From: Euryarchaeota archaeon UBA103
GTDB lineage: Archaea > Thermoplasmatota > Poseidoniia > Poseidoniales > Thalassarchaeaceae
Assembly (NCBI GenBank): GCA_002506825.1
Contig: DAYH01000023.1
Span: 24,399 to 88,398, forward strand
DNA length: 64,000 nucleotides
Reading direction: 5' to 3'
Of the stretch, positions 41,370 through 50,938 are shown piece by piece (position 1 is the stretch's first letter; the number at the start of each line of letters is the position of its first letter). Under the pieces are notes generated by a model that had not been told where the DNA came from, did not search any database, and saw only the letters and a list, made by a program, of their open reading frames with translations. Both the position numbers and the translations under genes were made by a program.

Positions 41370-42485
41370 TCACTTTGATGCGGAGAGTGATTCCATCCTA
41401 TCGAGTAATTCTGGATTACTTTGAAAATGCTTGGAAAGTGGCGAAAGTATCTCGGAAAGAGCATCTGCGACTGCTATTTTAGCATCTAATGGATGTACAT
41501 TTCCATCGGAAACTGATGTTGCAAACTCACTTGAACTGGAGAAACTAGAGGGAGTACCATACTTTGGGTCGGGAGTTACGACTATTTTCCCTGTCCTTGG
41601 TATGATAACATGCTCCACTATCTCAAAGACAGCGGAGGACTCGTTTCCTACCTCTAGAAATGCTTTCTTCATTTTCTTACGAAGGGAATCTTTGGAGTCA
41701 TGTAGAATTATGGCATTATTTGGATCTGACTTGGACATTTTGTATTCGAAGGAGTCCATTCTGCCTCCAGAGCCTTTCAATCCAGAAAGCATAGGCGTAT
41801 GGATACAAGTTGGCTTGGTCCATCCATTACGATCTGCTACCTCCCTCATGTACATGTGAGCTTTTCTCTGATCCATCCCTCCAAACGCTATGTCCACCTC
41901 TAGTTCGAAGATATCTGCGGCCTGTAAGGCAGGATAATAGAAGGCAGATAAATCGTGATCAGATGAGTCCTCATCCCTTCCCATTATACTGAATGTCCTC
42001 CTGACTCGTGAGAGACTCATATTCTTGGAACATCTTAGTACCCTCTCCCAGTATTTCCCGGAGTCCATCACCTCTGATGCGCGAACAAATCTAACCTGTC
42101 CGGGGCCACTGCCCAACTCTGGATAGTCGAGTAGAGCCGAGAAGACATCTGACATATAATCCGCAGCCAGGGATATCTTCTCCATATCTCGTCCGAATTT
42201 GTCATTCACCCACGCATGCCAATCCGCAAGTAGGATAATCACATTTACTCCTTCATCCAACATTTTCTTTATCGTTCCTGAAAGAAGCAACCAGCCTAGG
42301 TGAGCTTTGCCACTGGGCTCAAGACCAATGTAAGCGACCAGTTGATCGTCCCCCGAGTGAGACGGCGCACCAGATAGTACAGACTCTACATGTTCTATTC
42401 CGACGACCTCAGCGCAATCTGAGAACATCCTATCTGCGACGGGATATCGAATCTCATCATCTGACTGGTTTTCGTCGGCGGGCAT
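41370..42485 (-). CDS. tyrS: Tyrosyl-tRNA synthetase (archaeal/eukaryal type)
   Basis: Class I synthetase of 371 residues: the HIGH-equivalent is EPSGKAHLG (AHLG at 61-64), the family signature VDIAFGGMDQRKAHMYMRE lies at about 198-215, and KMSKS is at 249-253 (YKMSKSDPNNAI). No S4 domain is attached, as usual for the archaeal form. It is preceded 8 bp upstream by a small unknown gene on the same strand, suggesting co-transcription. Confidence 0.94.
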   Translation of the reverse strand: MPADENQSDDEIRYPVADRMFSDCAEVVGIEHVESVLSGAPSHSGDDQLVAYIGLEPSGKAHLGWLLLSGTIKKMLDEGVNVIILLADWHAWVNDKFGRDMEKISLAADYMSDVFSALLDYPELGSGPGQVRFVRASEVMDSGKYWERVLRCSKNMSLSRVRRTFSIMGRDEDSSDHDLSAFYYPALQAADIFELEVDIAFGGMDQRKAHMYMREVADRNGWTKPTCIHTPMLSGLKGSGGRMDSFEYKMSKSDPNNAIILHDSKDSLRKKMKKAFLEVGNESSAVFEIVEHVIIPRTGKIVVTPDPKYGTPSSFSSSSEFATSVSDGNVHPLDAKIAVADALSEILSPLSKHFQSNPELLDRMESLSASK

Positions 42486-42493
42486 TCTTTCAC

Positions 42494-43006
42494 CTAATTG
42501 AATAGCTTGTTTAGCTTCTCCGCCCTTCCGGCCGCTTTCGTATTTTCACTGGATTCGAGAGCTTCCTCGATTTCAGAAATCAGATTCTCTGCTTGATCGA
42601 CCTTGTCCTGAGGAACGGAGTCAGACATTGACATAAAATGCCGGGCGGCGGAGACGGCGGATTTCGCCTTGGATGCTTTTTTGGCCCACTCCTTCGCTTT
42701 ATCGCCCCTCTGCTTTGAGTTATACCCAGTGGCGTCATCCAGGAACGTTGTCCATCTCCTTCGATCATCCATAGCAGATTTCATAGCATCGGGATTTTCA
42801 AAGTCGGGAGCAACATTGGTTACATCAATTATTAGTGCGTTTCCTTCGAATCTTCCAGAAATGGAAGTCATAATGCCATGAGAGCCTTTGAACGAGGTGT
42901 CATCAGTAGACTGTACGTCATCAAAATACTTGCCAGCCAATGCCGATAGCCCTCCTTCTTCAATAATTTGCTTAACCATTCCGCGTCGTACATCGAATCG
43001 CTCCAT
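42494..43006 (-). CDS. Conserved archaeal protein, possibly DUF5611-type
   Basis: The protein has 170 residues from ATG 43006 (MERFDVRRGMVKQI). The N-terminal 110 residues, with an early FDVRRG strand and RRWTTFLDDATGYNSKQRGDKAKEW, resemble what I remember of the DUF5611 family; this is a weak recollection. The C-terminal 60 residues are a charged helix rich in Lys, Glu and Ala, probably coiled coil. Function unknown. The longer frame to 43105 would share its start CATG with the divergent gene at 43104 and is rejected for lack of promoter space. Coupled with tyrS. Confidence 0.6.
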   Translation of the reverse strand: MERFDVRRGMVKQIIEEGGLSALAGKYFDDVQSTDDTSFKGSHGIMTSISGRFEGNALIIDVTNVAPDFENPDAMKSAMDDRRRWTTFLDDATGYNSKQRGDKAKEWAKKASKAKSAVSAARHFMSMSDSVPQDKVDQAENLISEIEEALESSENTKAAGRAEKLNKLFN

Positions 43007-43103
43007 GCTTCCCGGCTTACTAGGGCATTCTTCAATTCTGCCATCATGAAGGGCCGGATATTGAGTTACGAACGGGCTATAGTCAAAGGGCATATCGGAA
43101 AAC

Positions 43104-44297
43104 ATGCGTTCGAGACTGGCGATAGTTCTGTTGATGATTTTTCTCGTATCAAACGTATCATCGTTGTCATCTGGTAGCTCTGCAGTAGAACTGGATAATT
43201 TTGAGTCACTTCCGGGTGAAGATCTGGGGCTGAATGGAGCTACTCTTAGCCCCTCAAGAGAACTTGTGATAACATTTGGAGAAGAGTCAAAAGTAGTTAT
43301 TTTCTCTTCTTCTGACCCTTCTGATTACATTGAAACCCCGTCGTTAGGAAACGATTCTCTCAATGACGCGAGTTTTCACCCCAGTGGAAACTCTGCATTA
43401 ATAGTCGGAGATAACGGGACAGTTCTGAGATACTCTGATGTAGATAAATCACTAACTCATGCGGGAGCTGTAAATCTATCTGGATCGGACCTTTTATCCG
43501 TCTCATGGAGTGCTTCTGGGTCGTGGGCATACATTGGCTCCGCAGAAGGAGAAATATGGAGAATAAGGGCGTCTGGAGACGGTGGAACCGAAACTCATCT
43601 GCTAGAAGGGCTTGCTGGACAAAGTCCTGTGACTTCCATAGATTGTATTTCCGAAGGAATAGTTTGTGTTGCTTCGACTTCATTTAACGGGATAGCAATA
43701 ATACAAAGGGACCATTCTTTGAATTGGATCGGGGGTGCGTCGACCCCTTGGGACGACATGAAATGTCTTGATTCTGGTAGTTCATGTGTGGCCATATCAT
43801 CTAATATTTTAGGGACGATCAATGTCAACACTTCCAGTCCTGAGAAGTCTTCTATCTCAGGAGTTGAAATTCTCGGTTTGGATGGCTTTTTCAGCTCTTT
43901 GACGCAACATACAGAAGTTAAATTTTTGATATCCATGGCCCCATTTGGCATCGTAGAACATGATTTGGAGAAGAATGCTACTTTCCCATGGTTAGAAAAT
44001 TCAGATGTAGCGGATGAAAATGTTCTTCTATCAGGGGAGAGGATTGTTTCGACGTGGTCTCTAGATGAAAATAACGGTTGGATTCTGACAGATAGGGGGA
44101 ATCTAGTATCTTTCTACCCTGTATATAATGCTGAAGAAAACTCTGTCCTTTCATTGATAATTTCGATAGCTGTACTTTTGGCTATAGTCGGTTTTATCGC
44201 CAGCATAATGATGTCCATCTTCGGCTGGGGAACAGACACTAGACCAGATAGGGTCAGAAAAAGGACCAAGTCGAAAGACAGTTATCGAAAGAGATAG
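43104..44297 (+). CDS. Exported beta-propeller protein with C-terminal membrane anchor
   Basis: The 397-residue protein has a signal peptide (AIVLLMIFLVSNVSS). Repeated WD40/YVTN-like blades follow (ATLSPSRELVITFGEESKVVIFS, ASFHPSGNSALIVGDNGTVLRYS, VSWSASGSWAYIGSAEGEIWRI). A transmembrane helix (about 350-373) leads to a short basic cytosolic tail (RVRKRTKSKDSYRKR). A GCTATAGT element 24-26 bp upstream fits a leaderless start at 43104. The ligand is unknown. It precedes the glutaryl-CoA dehydrogenase gene on the same strand but with its own 48-bp spacer. Confidence 0.75.
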   Translation: MRSRLAIVLLMIFLVSNVSSLSSGSSAVELDNFESLPGEDLGLNGATLSPSRELVITFGEESKVVIFSSSDPSDYIETPSLGNDSLNDASFHPSGNSALIVGDNGTVLRYSDVDKSLTHAGAVNLSGSDLLSVSWSASGSWAYIGSAEGEIWRIRASGDGGTETHLLEGLAGQSPVTSIDCISEGIVCVASTSFNGIAIIQRDHSLNWIGGASTPWDDMKCLDSGSSCVAISSNILGTINVNTSSPEKSSISGVEILGLDGFFSSLTQHTEVKFLISMAPFGIVEHDLEKNATFPWLENSDVADENVLLSGERIVSTWSLDENNGWILTDRGNLVSFYPVYNAEENSVLSLIISIAVLLAIVGFIASIMMSIFGWGTDTRPDRVRKRTKSKDSYRKR

Positions 44298-44345
44298 TTT
44301 ATTCCATACCTTGATGAGTGAAAGTACTACGCGAGGGCTGAGAAC

Positions 44346-45521
44346 ATGCCATTCGATGCTCTGGACTTCTATGATGTTGATTCGCTCCTGACCGAAGATG
44401 AGAGAATGGTAAGGGATATGGTACGTGACTTCGTCGATAAAGATGTCCTTCCAGAGATTGAGCATGCTTGCAGAGATGGTGTTTTTCCAGATGAATGGCG
44501 AGTTACCCTCGGTGAGATGGGAGTCCTAGGCGCTCCCCTGAAGGGATACGGGTGCCCCGGGCTCTCGTATGCGGCATACGGAGTTATCTGCAGGGAGCTC
44601 GAGAGGGGAGATAGCGGCCTTCGATCGTTTGCGTCCGTGCAGGGGTCATTGGCGATGTATCCAATTTGGGACTTTGGTTCTGAGGATCAGAAGAACTACT
44701 ACCTGCCCAAGATGGCAAGTGGGGAATGGATTGGATGCTTTGGACTGACAGAACCTGACTACGGATCTAATCCAGGCGACATGATCACTAAGGCAGAAGA
44801 CATGGGCGATCATTACCTTCTGAATGGTGCCAAGATGTGGATTACTAACGGATCCATTGCCCAATTAGCAGTAGTCTGGGCGAAATTGGATGGTGTGATT
44901 AGAGGATTCATTGTCGAGAAGGATGATGAGGGTTTCTCTGCTCCCGAGATGAAGGGTAAGCACTCACTCAAGGCATCGGTGACCAGTGAACTGGTTTTCC
45001 AAGACTGTAAGATTCCCAAGGATAGGATACTTCCCGGGGTGAAGGGCCTCAGAGGTCCCTTTTCTTGCCTTAACAATGCCAGATATGGAATATCCTGGGG
45101 AGCCATAGGGTCCGCTCAGGCGTGCTTCGACTCGGCGAAGGAGTACTCCCTCAGTAGGATTCAGTTCGAACATCCGATAGCTTCCTATCAACTAGTCCAG
45201 AACAAGCTATCATGGATGCTCAGAGAGATTACTAAGGCCCAACTATTGGCCTATCACCTTTCTCAGAAGAAGGATTCTGGAGACTGGATACCGGAGCACA
45301 TTTCTCTAGCGAAGATGAATAATGTCGATATTGCTCTCGAGATTGCAAGAGTTGCAAGGGACATTCATGGGGCTAATGGAATTTTAGATGAGTACCCAGT
45401 AATGAGGCATATGGCAAACCTAGAGTCGGTTAAGACCTATGAAGGGACACACGATATCCACAATCTAATCTTGGGCAGGTACATTACTGGAATACAGGCA
45501 TTCACTAGAGAAACCAGCTGA
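44346..45521 (+). CDS. gcdH: Glutaryl-CoA dehydrogenase-type acyl-CoA dehydrogenase
   Basis: A 391-residue flavoenzyme that would oxidise and decarboxylate glutaryl-CoA to crotonyl-CoA in lysine/tryptophan breakdown. Family signs: GYGCPGLSYAAYGVICRELERGDSGLRSF in pieces, GCFGLTEPDYGSNPGDM, and the C-terminal KTYEGTHDIHNLILGRYITG with catalytic Glu366. These differ from the other acyl-CoA dehydrogenase in the window and match the GCDH branch. It is directly upstream of etfB-etfA, its expected electron acceptor. Confidence 0.88.
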   Translation: MPFDALDFYDVDSLLTEDERMVRDMVRDFVDKDVLPEIEHACRDGVFPDEWRVTLGEMGVLGAPLKGYGCPGLSYAAYGVICRELERGDSGLRSFASVQGSLAMYPIWDFGSEDQKNYYLPKMASGEWIGCFGLTEPDYGSNPGDMITKAEDMGDHYLLNGAKMWITNGSIAQLAVVWAKLDGVIRGFIVEKDDEGFSAPEMKGKHSLKASVTSELVFQDCKIPKDRILPGVKGLRGPFSCLNNARYGISWGAIGSAQACFDSAKEYSLSRIQFEHPIASYQLVQNKLSWMLREITKAQLLAYHLSQKKDSGDWIPEHISLAKMNNVDIALEIARVARDIHGANGILDEYPVMRHMANLESVKTYEGTHDIHNLILGRYITGIQAFTRETS

Positions 45522-45586
45522 ATGGATGAGAAAGTCTTTGGTCAATCTTGATAGGTTAATCTACCGTCGCATGGACTGGGAATTAC

Positions 45587-46345
45587 ATGACGATAGCAGT
45601 TCTACTCAAACAAGTTCCAGATACCACAGCCAAGATTACCGTATCCGGAGGCAGGGTCGATCAGTCATCTGTTGCCAAGTGGTCAACAAGCCCCTATGAT
45701 GAGTACGCTCTTGAATACGCCCTTCAGCTGAAGGAGGCTGGTGCGGGCGATCTCGTAGCGATAACCTGTGGCCCGGATAGAGCTGCAAAAATGCTTACAG
45801 ATGCAGCGGCCGTAGGGGTCGATTCCATGCTTCATGTTGTTGCGGACACCACTGAAATGGATAGTAAGCAGATACAATCCATACTTGCCGCAGCTATCGA
45901 GCACTGTGGGGCTGATGTAGTATTGTGTGGGAAGCAAGCCGCTGACACAAACTCTGGGTCCACGGGACCGGGCATTGCTAGCATGATGGGTGCCGCCTGC
46001 GTTGGAATGGTTTCTGAGGTAATGGTGGAAGGCGATAGTTTCAGTGCATTAAGAGCTAGTTCTTCTGGTAATGAAAGAGTGTCTGTGTCAAGGCCTTGCC
46101 TATTCGCATTCGATAAGGCATCTACAGAGCTCAGAAGGCCTAACGTCAAGGGAATAATGATGGCGAAAAGGAAAGTCATTGAAACTGTAAGTGCTAGCGA
46201 CTTGGGCATTGATATGGGCGAATCGCAAGTAATTATCGAGTCTCATGATTCGCCTCCGGAAAAGCCCCCTGGTCAGAAATTCGAGGGTGCCGATTCCGTG
46301 CAAACAGTTGTTTTGAAGCTTCGTGAAGAGGCGAATGTAATTTGA
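45587..46345 (+). CDS. etfB: Electron transfer flavoprotein beta subunit
   Basis: The AMP-binding small subunit of ETF, 252 residues. It begins MTIAVLLKQVPDTTAKI, has SPYDEYALEYALQLKE and VVLCGKQAADTNSGSTGPGIASMMGA (beta signature), and ends LRRPNVKGIMMAKRKVIE then a loop. It takes electrons from acyl-CoA dehydrogenases such as the gene just upstream. It forms an operon with etfA. Confidence 0.95.
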   Translation: MTIAVLLKQVPDTTAKITVSGGRVDQSSVAKWSTSPYDEYALEYALQLKEAGAGDLVAITCGPDRAAKMLTDAAAVGVDSMLHVVADTTEMDSKQIQSILAAAIEHCGADVVLCGKQAADTNSGSTGPGIASMMGAACVGMVSEVMVEGDSFSALRASSSGNERVSVSRPCLFAFDKASTELRRPNVKGIMMAKRKVIETVSASDLGIDMGESQVIIESHDSPPEKPPGQKFEGADSVQTVVLKLREEANVI

Positions 46346-46357
46346 GGAGGAGAGAGT

Positions 46358-47275
46358 ATGGAAATCACAATAATAGCTGAAACCAGTGGAGAAGGAATAC
46401 ACCCAGTAACCGAGCAACTTGTAGGGGCGGCTAGCTCCCTCGGTGGTGTGATTACAGTATTGTGCCCGGGAGGAAGAGGTAGTGATGATGCCTCAGTAAT
46501 TTCAGGTGTTTCGAAGGTCATTTCATTGCAGGGAGATTGCTTCTCCTCATTCGATAGTGGATCTTGGTCGACAGTCATGGCCCCGTTCTCACAAGGTATT
46601 GTCATGGCATCTTCATCTCCCTCGGGAAGAGAGTTAGGGGCCCAAATAGCATCAAAAATTGGAGTTCCGATAGTCCAAGACATTACTGGAATTGAGCCTG
46701 GTTACAAAGTTACTAGGTCTGTTTACTCAGGGAAGGCAGTTGAGACCTCCAGTCTTTCGTCACCATGCGTCGTAACTCTAAGGCAAAATGCCTTCGAAGG
46801 GGCCTCCGGAGGAGGTAGTGCAGAAGTGGTAGTGGTGGATAATTCGTCAGAAGTTTCCGTTTCCGTCAGGGAGGCGATTGCCAAGGCTGGGGAAAGAATG
46901 GATGTTTCTGATGCTGAAATAGTGATTTCAGGAGGCAGGGGCATGGGAGACCCTTCTAACTTCTCGCACCTAAATGAAGTGGCTGATGTAATTGGAGCGG
47001 CAGTGGGAGCGAGTAGGGCGGCTGTCGACTCTTGGGATGAGATTCCACATAGCATGCAAGTCGGCCAAACTGGAAAGACCGTGAATCCGACTCTTTACAT
47101 CGCTGTAGGCATAAGTGGAGCAATTCAGCACCTAGCTGGGATGCGTTCTAGCAAATACATCGTGGCAATTAACAAAGATCCAGACGCGCCTATATTTGGC
47201 GTTGCAGACTATGGAATAGTGGCAACTTGGGAAGATGCCCTGCCTGCTCTGAAGGAAGAGCTCGGTAAACTTTAG
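46358..47275 (+). CDS. etfA: Electron transfer flavoprotein alpha subunit
   Basis: The FAD-binding large subunit of ETF, 305 residues. The C-terminal domain shows VISGGRGMGDPSNF, VGASRAAVDSW, QVGQTGKTVNPTLYIAVGISGAIQHLAGM and AINKDPDAPIFGVADYGIV, the classic FAD motif. GAGGAGGAGAG lies 5-15 nt before the ATG, the strongest Shine-Dalgarno in the window, consistent with its position inside an operon 12 bp after etfB. An ETF:quinone oxidoreductase is not present here. Confidence 0.95.
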   Translation: MEITIIAETSGEGIHPVTEQLVGAASSLGGVITVLCPGGRGSDDASVISGVSKVISLQGDCFSSFDSGSWSTVMAPFSQGIVMASSSPSGRELGAQIASKIGVPIVQDITGIEPGYKVTRSVYSGKAVETSSLSSPCVVTLRQNAFEGASGGGSAEVVVVDNSSEVSVSVREAIAKAGERMDVSDAEIVISGGRGMGDPSNFSHLNEVADVIGAAVGASRAAVDSWDEIPHSMQVGQTGKTVNPTLYIAVGISGAIQHLAGMRSSKYIVAINKDPDAPIFGVADYGIVATWEDALPALKEELGKL

Positions 47276-48775
47276 TCATACTACTCTGACAGTCATTTTG
47301 GATGTCGATTTGGCACCCTTGTTATCGATAACGCTCAGAGAGAAAGAGTGTGTTCCTTGAGTAAGTCTAACCTTGATCATAGGGGCCTCTCCTAGTACCC
47401 TTCCAGTCTCGGAAATCCATGACCATGATACGATTTCGCCATCTGGATCATAGGATTTTGAACCATCTAAAATTACATCAGCCTTCGAATCTTCATTGGA
47501 AACAATCGTGATATCGTCACCAGCGTCTGCCACTGGTGGCAAGTTGATAGATGAAGCAGAGCTTGCAAGTGCCTCCAGTATATCTTCCTCCTCGTTTAGT
47601 TCAGTGACTGATATCTCCAATGATTGATTGATATCCCTGATTATCGAGTCTATTTCATCTACAGTATTCCTCTCTGAGGCCATTGAAATCTCATTTTCTG
47701 ACGGCATCCCAGAGAAAGCCACATCACTGAGATCGCTTATCTGTGGATTCCCAAGCGAATATTCTTCTTGACCTTGAGCCTCATTATTGGGGTCTATAAG
47801 AGATATGAAACTATCACTTCCAGGATTTGATTTGTCACTGACCAGAGCAATGATGTTTTCATCCAAGACTAGGATTTCCGAAATTATTGTAGGGTGTTCG
47901 AAAATCCATTTTTCCATTCCAACTGGGCTAACTCTCCTAGCATAAAACCAACTAGAGGCCAAAATATCCCCCTCCCAAATTTTGAGATCGGTTACAGAAT
48001 AACCAAGATTAGATAGTAAAGATGGATCTTTCCCCCTCTCTATCCAGAGCAATTCTCCTTCAAAACATCCGACATAATAGCCGTCTCCACTAGGAAGTAT
48101 GGATGTTGCCCTGGAAGGAGTCTCAACTACTTCGAGTAGTCCTTTTCTGACATTCCAAAATTCTAATCTATTTACGGGTCTATCATCTATAACGGCCCCT
48201 AAGGATGCTCTGGAAACCAAGAAGCTTCCTTCCGTTAAAGGAGAGATATTAGTTATGACCTCAATATCGTCTTTAGCCGAGGGGGATGAGGCTAGAATCT
48301 CCAAATCATTGTCGAAGATAGTCAGTTTTCCGTCGTCGGTTGCGACGACTATTTCACTGTGATTTTCAGATATTCGCATTATTGTCGCATTATCAAGATG
48401 GGTGGAGATTTCCTTACTACCCTGCATGTCCATCAATATCAAATTACCATCTTCCGTAGATATGAGAATCAATTTCTCCGATAGAGATATGCGATCGCAT
48501 TTTACACCTGAAAGGATTTCTTTCTCACTATTTCCCGATATGAGATTGATTTCCCCCTGGGAAGATGCGATAGTCAGAAAACCACCATGTGAGTCTGATG
48601 CGACAATATTTTTGTCTATTTTATTGGTTAAAATTTTCTTGCCTTCATAATTGAAAAAATCCATAGTTCCATTCTCAGATAGGACGGCGAAACCGCCTTT
48701 TATCGCAAAACTTTCCAATATTGGAGAGTTGACGACAACTTCTGAAATAGCTCCAATAGTGGATATCACGAACAT
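47276..48775 (-). CDS. Beta-propeller protein with C-terminal PKD domain, probably cytosolic
   Basis: The 499-residue protein starts MFVISTIGAISEVV without a signal peptide. The first 330 residues alternate short hydrophobic strands in a WD40-like propeller (GGFLTIASSQGEINLIS, SEIVVATDDGKLTIFD). A linker rich in Glu and Ser follows (370-405). The last 90 residues form a PKD domain (PPVADAGDDITI, LDGSKSYDPDGEIVSWSW, GTHSFSLSVIDNKGA). PKD domains are normally extracellular, so either export uses a non-classical route or the domain is used inside the cell. Stop codon abuts the etfA stop. Lies 35 bp after purF on the same strand. Confidence 0.65.
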   Translation of the reverse strand: MFVISTIGAISEVVVNSPILESFAIKGGFAVLSENGTMDFFNYEGKKILTNKIDKNIVASDSHGGFLTIASSQGEINLISGNSEKEILSGVKCDRISLSEKLILISTEDGNLILMDMQGSKEISTHLDNATIMRISENHSEIVVATDDGKLTIFDNDLEILASSPSAKDDIEVITNISPLTEGSFLVSRASLGAVIDDRPVNRLEFWNVRKGLLEVVETPSRATSILPSGDGYYVGCFEGELLWIERGKDPSLLSNLGYSVTDLKIWEGDILASSWFYARRVSPVGMEKWIFEHPTIISEILVLDENIIALVSDKSNPGSDSFISLIDPNNEAQGQEEYSLGNPQISDLSDVAFSGMPSENEISMASERNTVDEIDSIIRDINQSLEISVTELNEEEDILEALASSASSINLPPVADAGDDITIVSNEDSKADVILDGSKSYDPDGEIVSWSWISETGRVLGEAPMIKVRLTQGTHSFSLSVIDNKGAKSTSKMTVRVV

Positions 48776-48810
48776 AGGGAGGAGGGGTGCGTGCTTGATG
48801 TTGACTATTA

Positions 48811-50313
48811 TCAGATTGAAGCGGTTTTCTTCGCATTGTCACTTCTGATCTTCTCAATTTTATCCAAGTACTCATCACTAATTCCACCTGTAACATATAC
48901 ACCGTCAAAGCATGAGCAGTCAAAGTTTGAGAATCCAATCTCGGCATCCCCTTTGCATGCCCTGACTAGGTCATCTAGATTTTGATAAATCATCCAATCT
49001 GCCCCTATTGCATCGGAGATTTCACTTATTGTCCTCCCATGGGCAACATACTCAGACTTGGCAGGCATATCTATTCCATACACATTGGGATGAACAATAG
49101 GAGGGGAGCAAGAGGCGAAGTACACTTTCTTAGCTCCGGCCTCCCTTGCCATGGCCACTATTCTACGGGAGGTATTGCCCCTTACGACACTATCATCAAC
49201 AATCAAAACTACCTTATCTGAAAATTCTTCTTCTATGGTGTTCAGTTTCTTCCTTACGGAGTCTTTTCTAACATTCTGACCGGGCATAATGAATGTCCTA
49301 CCGATATACCTATTCTTCACAAATCCTTCCCTGTATGGCACTCCCATAACCCTTGCAAGCTCCAAGGCCGCGATCCTGCCACTGTCTGGTACGGCGATAA
49401 CTGACTCAATTCCATGGTCGGGGAGCTCTTTTGAAATTCTCTCTGCCAAGTAAGCGCCCATCTTGATCCTAGATGAGTGGACAGATACTCCATCCAAGAC
49501 TGAGTCTGGCCTAGCGAAATATACATGCTCAAAAATACACGGACTATGATGAACGTCACGGGAGCATTGCTTAGACGAGACTGTTCCATCCATCCTTGCC
49601 ACGATGGCCTCTCCGGGAGAGACATCCCCATCATGATTGAATCCTAAAGTATTACAGACAACGCTTTCAGAGGCGAAAACACGCTCTGTAAATCCATTTA
49701 CTACCCTACTTCCCATTGAGAGGGGCCTAATCCCATTGGGGTCCCTGAACGCAATGATTCCCCAGCCGGTGATTAGAGCTACAACGCTGTAGCTTCCTTC
49801 TGCCCTTAGATGGAGTCTTTCCACGGCTCTGAAGATATCCTCATCAGAAAGAGACTCAAGGCCCCCTGGCCTGCCATTTAGAGAACGTTGTAATTCTGCG
49901 GCGAAGAGATTCAGTAATGCCTCGGAATCGGAGCTAGTGTTTATCCTCCTGTGATCATACTCGAGTAGCCCTGAAATGATGTCATTAGTATTATTCAGAT
50001 TACCATTGTGCGCGAGACTAACGCCAAACGGAGTATTGGTGTAGAACGGCTGGGCCTCTGCAACCGAGCTAGATCCAGCAGTTGGGTATCTGACATGGCC
50101 GATCCCCATTGAACCTGTCAGTGATTGCGAGTGCTTCGATCTAAAGACATCTCTGACCAATCCATTGGCCCTCCTGTGAGAAATATTCTCAGAATCACTG
50201 GTAACAATGCCTGCAGCGTCTTGACCTCTGTGCTGGAGAACCAACAAACCATCATACAGGGACTGAGCGACCTGAGAATCGGGATTAGACAGAATTCCGA
50301 TGATTCCGCACAT
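48811..50313 (-). CDS. purF: Amidophosphoribosyltransferase
   Basis: First committed step of purine synthesis: PRPP + glutamine to phosphoribosylamine. The 500-residue product starts MCGIIGIL, so Cys2 is the N-terminal nucleophile and there is no propeptide. HRGQDAAGIV, GIGHVRYPTAG and the PRPP loop KVVLIVDDSVVRGNTS are present. The C-terminal DCSCFDGVYVTGG lacks the full four-Cys iron-sulfur set of Bacillus-type enzymes, so it resembles the E. coli cluster-free form. Further purine genes (purE and GMP synthase subunit B) are at 2.5-4 kb. Confidence 0.95.
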   Translation of the reverse strand: MCGIIGILSNPDSQVAQSLYDGLLVLQHRGQDAAGIVTSDSENISHRRANGLVRDVFRSKHSQSLTGSMGIGHVRYPTAGSSSVAEAQPFYTNTPFGVSLAHNGNLNNTNDIISGLLEYDHRRINTSSDSEALLNLFAAELQRSLNGRPGGLESLSDEDIFRAVERLHLRAEGSYSVVALITGWGIIAFRDPNGIRPLSMGSRVVNGFTERVFASESVVCNTLGFNHDGDVSPGEAIVARMDGTVSSKQCSRDVHHSPCIFEHVYFARPDSVLDGVSVHSSRIKMGAYLAERISKELPDHGIESVIAVPDSGRIAALELARVMGVPYREGFVKNRYIGRTFIMPGQNVRKDSVRKKLNTIEEEFSDKVVLIVDDSVVRGNTSRRIVAMAREAGAKKVYFASCSPPIVHPNVYGIDMPAKSEYVAHGRTISEISDAIGADWMIYQNLDDLVRACKGDAEIGFSNFDCSCFDGVYVTGGISDEYLDKIEKIRSDNAKKTASI

Positions 50314-50361
50314 CGGCTATCAAACGCTCCTATGAGATTAGGGACTTAGCACTTTCCGAAG

Positions 50362-50544
50362 TTACTTACTCCCCATAGTGCGATTCCTCTTGCTCCACCT
50401 GTACTTCCTGAGCTTAGCAGTTTGACCGTATCCACAGCTCGAGCATATTCCCTTGGTCTTGTGGAAAGAATGCTTCCCGCACCTTCTACACCGGATGTGT
50501 GTAGACTTCTGCCTTTTTCCCATACTTGGAGTACCCTTTGACAT
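50362..50544 (-). CDS. rpl37e: Ribosomal protein eL37
   Basis: A 60-residue large-subunit protein. It begins [19 protein letters not shown] and has the zinc ribbon CRRCG...CSSCGYG with all four Cys, then a basic tail. The ATG at 50544 is preferred to GTG 50553. In many archaea an LSm gene precedes eL37; here the upstream 80 bp contains no such gene and the next gene is an unrelated membrane protein. Confidence 0.95.
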   Translation of the reverse strand: MSKGTPSMGKRQKSTHIRCRRCGKHSFHKTKGICSSCGYGQTAKLRKYRWSKRNRTMGSK

Positions 50545-50626
50545 ACGCACCACCTATTGGACAGCGCTGCGACCGGAATGGGTGTTATCAGCGTTACCCT
50601 CCAAGGAGAGAGCAATCGAGATGAGC

Positions 50627-50938
50627 TCACTGGATGTCTATTTGCCTAGTGCTTATCGAAACCCTTGCTAGAATAATAGAAATAGACAGGTAAATTAGAG
50701 GTGAAAGTATCAAAATTGAGATAATTGATTCGGAGACTGAAATCCTCATGGTTTCTAAGAAAGTGAGATTGGTATTAACTAACGATGATGCGAATATTCC
50801 TGCTAACATTACTGTCAAGGAGGAGATGATCAATGGAATTGGATTATGGTAAGGGTGATAGGCGGCTTTCAGATGCACGATAATTATCATCGAAGAGAGC
50901 ACTATTGTTCCGAAGAATACTGTTAGGAAGTCACTCAT
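50627..50938 (-). CDS. Small uncharacterised membrane protein
   Basis: The 103-residue protein has about three hydrophobic helices (SDFLTVFFGTIVLSSMIIIV, PLIISSLTVMLAGIFASSLV, SIISILILSPLIYLSISIIL) and a short polar tail. No family recognised. The ATG at 50938 overlaps the stop of the upstream gene by 8 nt (ATGAGTGA), so the two are translationally coupled and probably act together. Confidence 0.65.
   Translation of the reverse strand: MSDFLTVFFGTIVLSSMIIIVHLKAAYHPYHNPIPLIISSLTVMLAGIFASSLVNTNLTFLETMRISVSESIISILILSPLIYLSISIILARVSISTRQIDIQ

Noticed and set aside
42968..43105. Divergent starts sharing one CATG at 43103-43106
   Set aside because: The minus-strand gene almost certainly starts at 43006; a shared start would leave no promoter for either gene, and the extra 33 residues are not family-like.
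50545..50626. A short LSm gene upstream of eL37
   Set aside because: All three minus-strand frames were read; none encodes an Sm-fold motif, and stops interrupt them.
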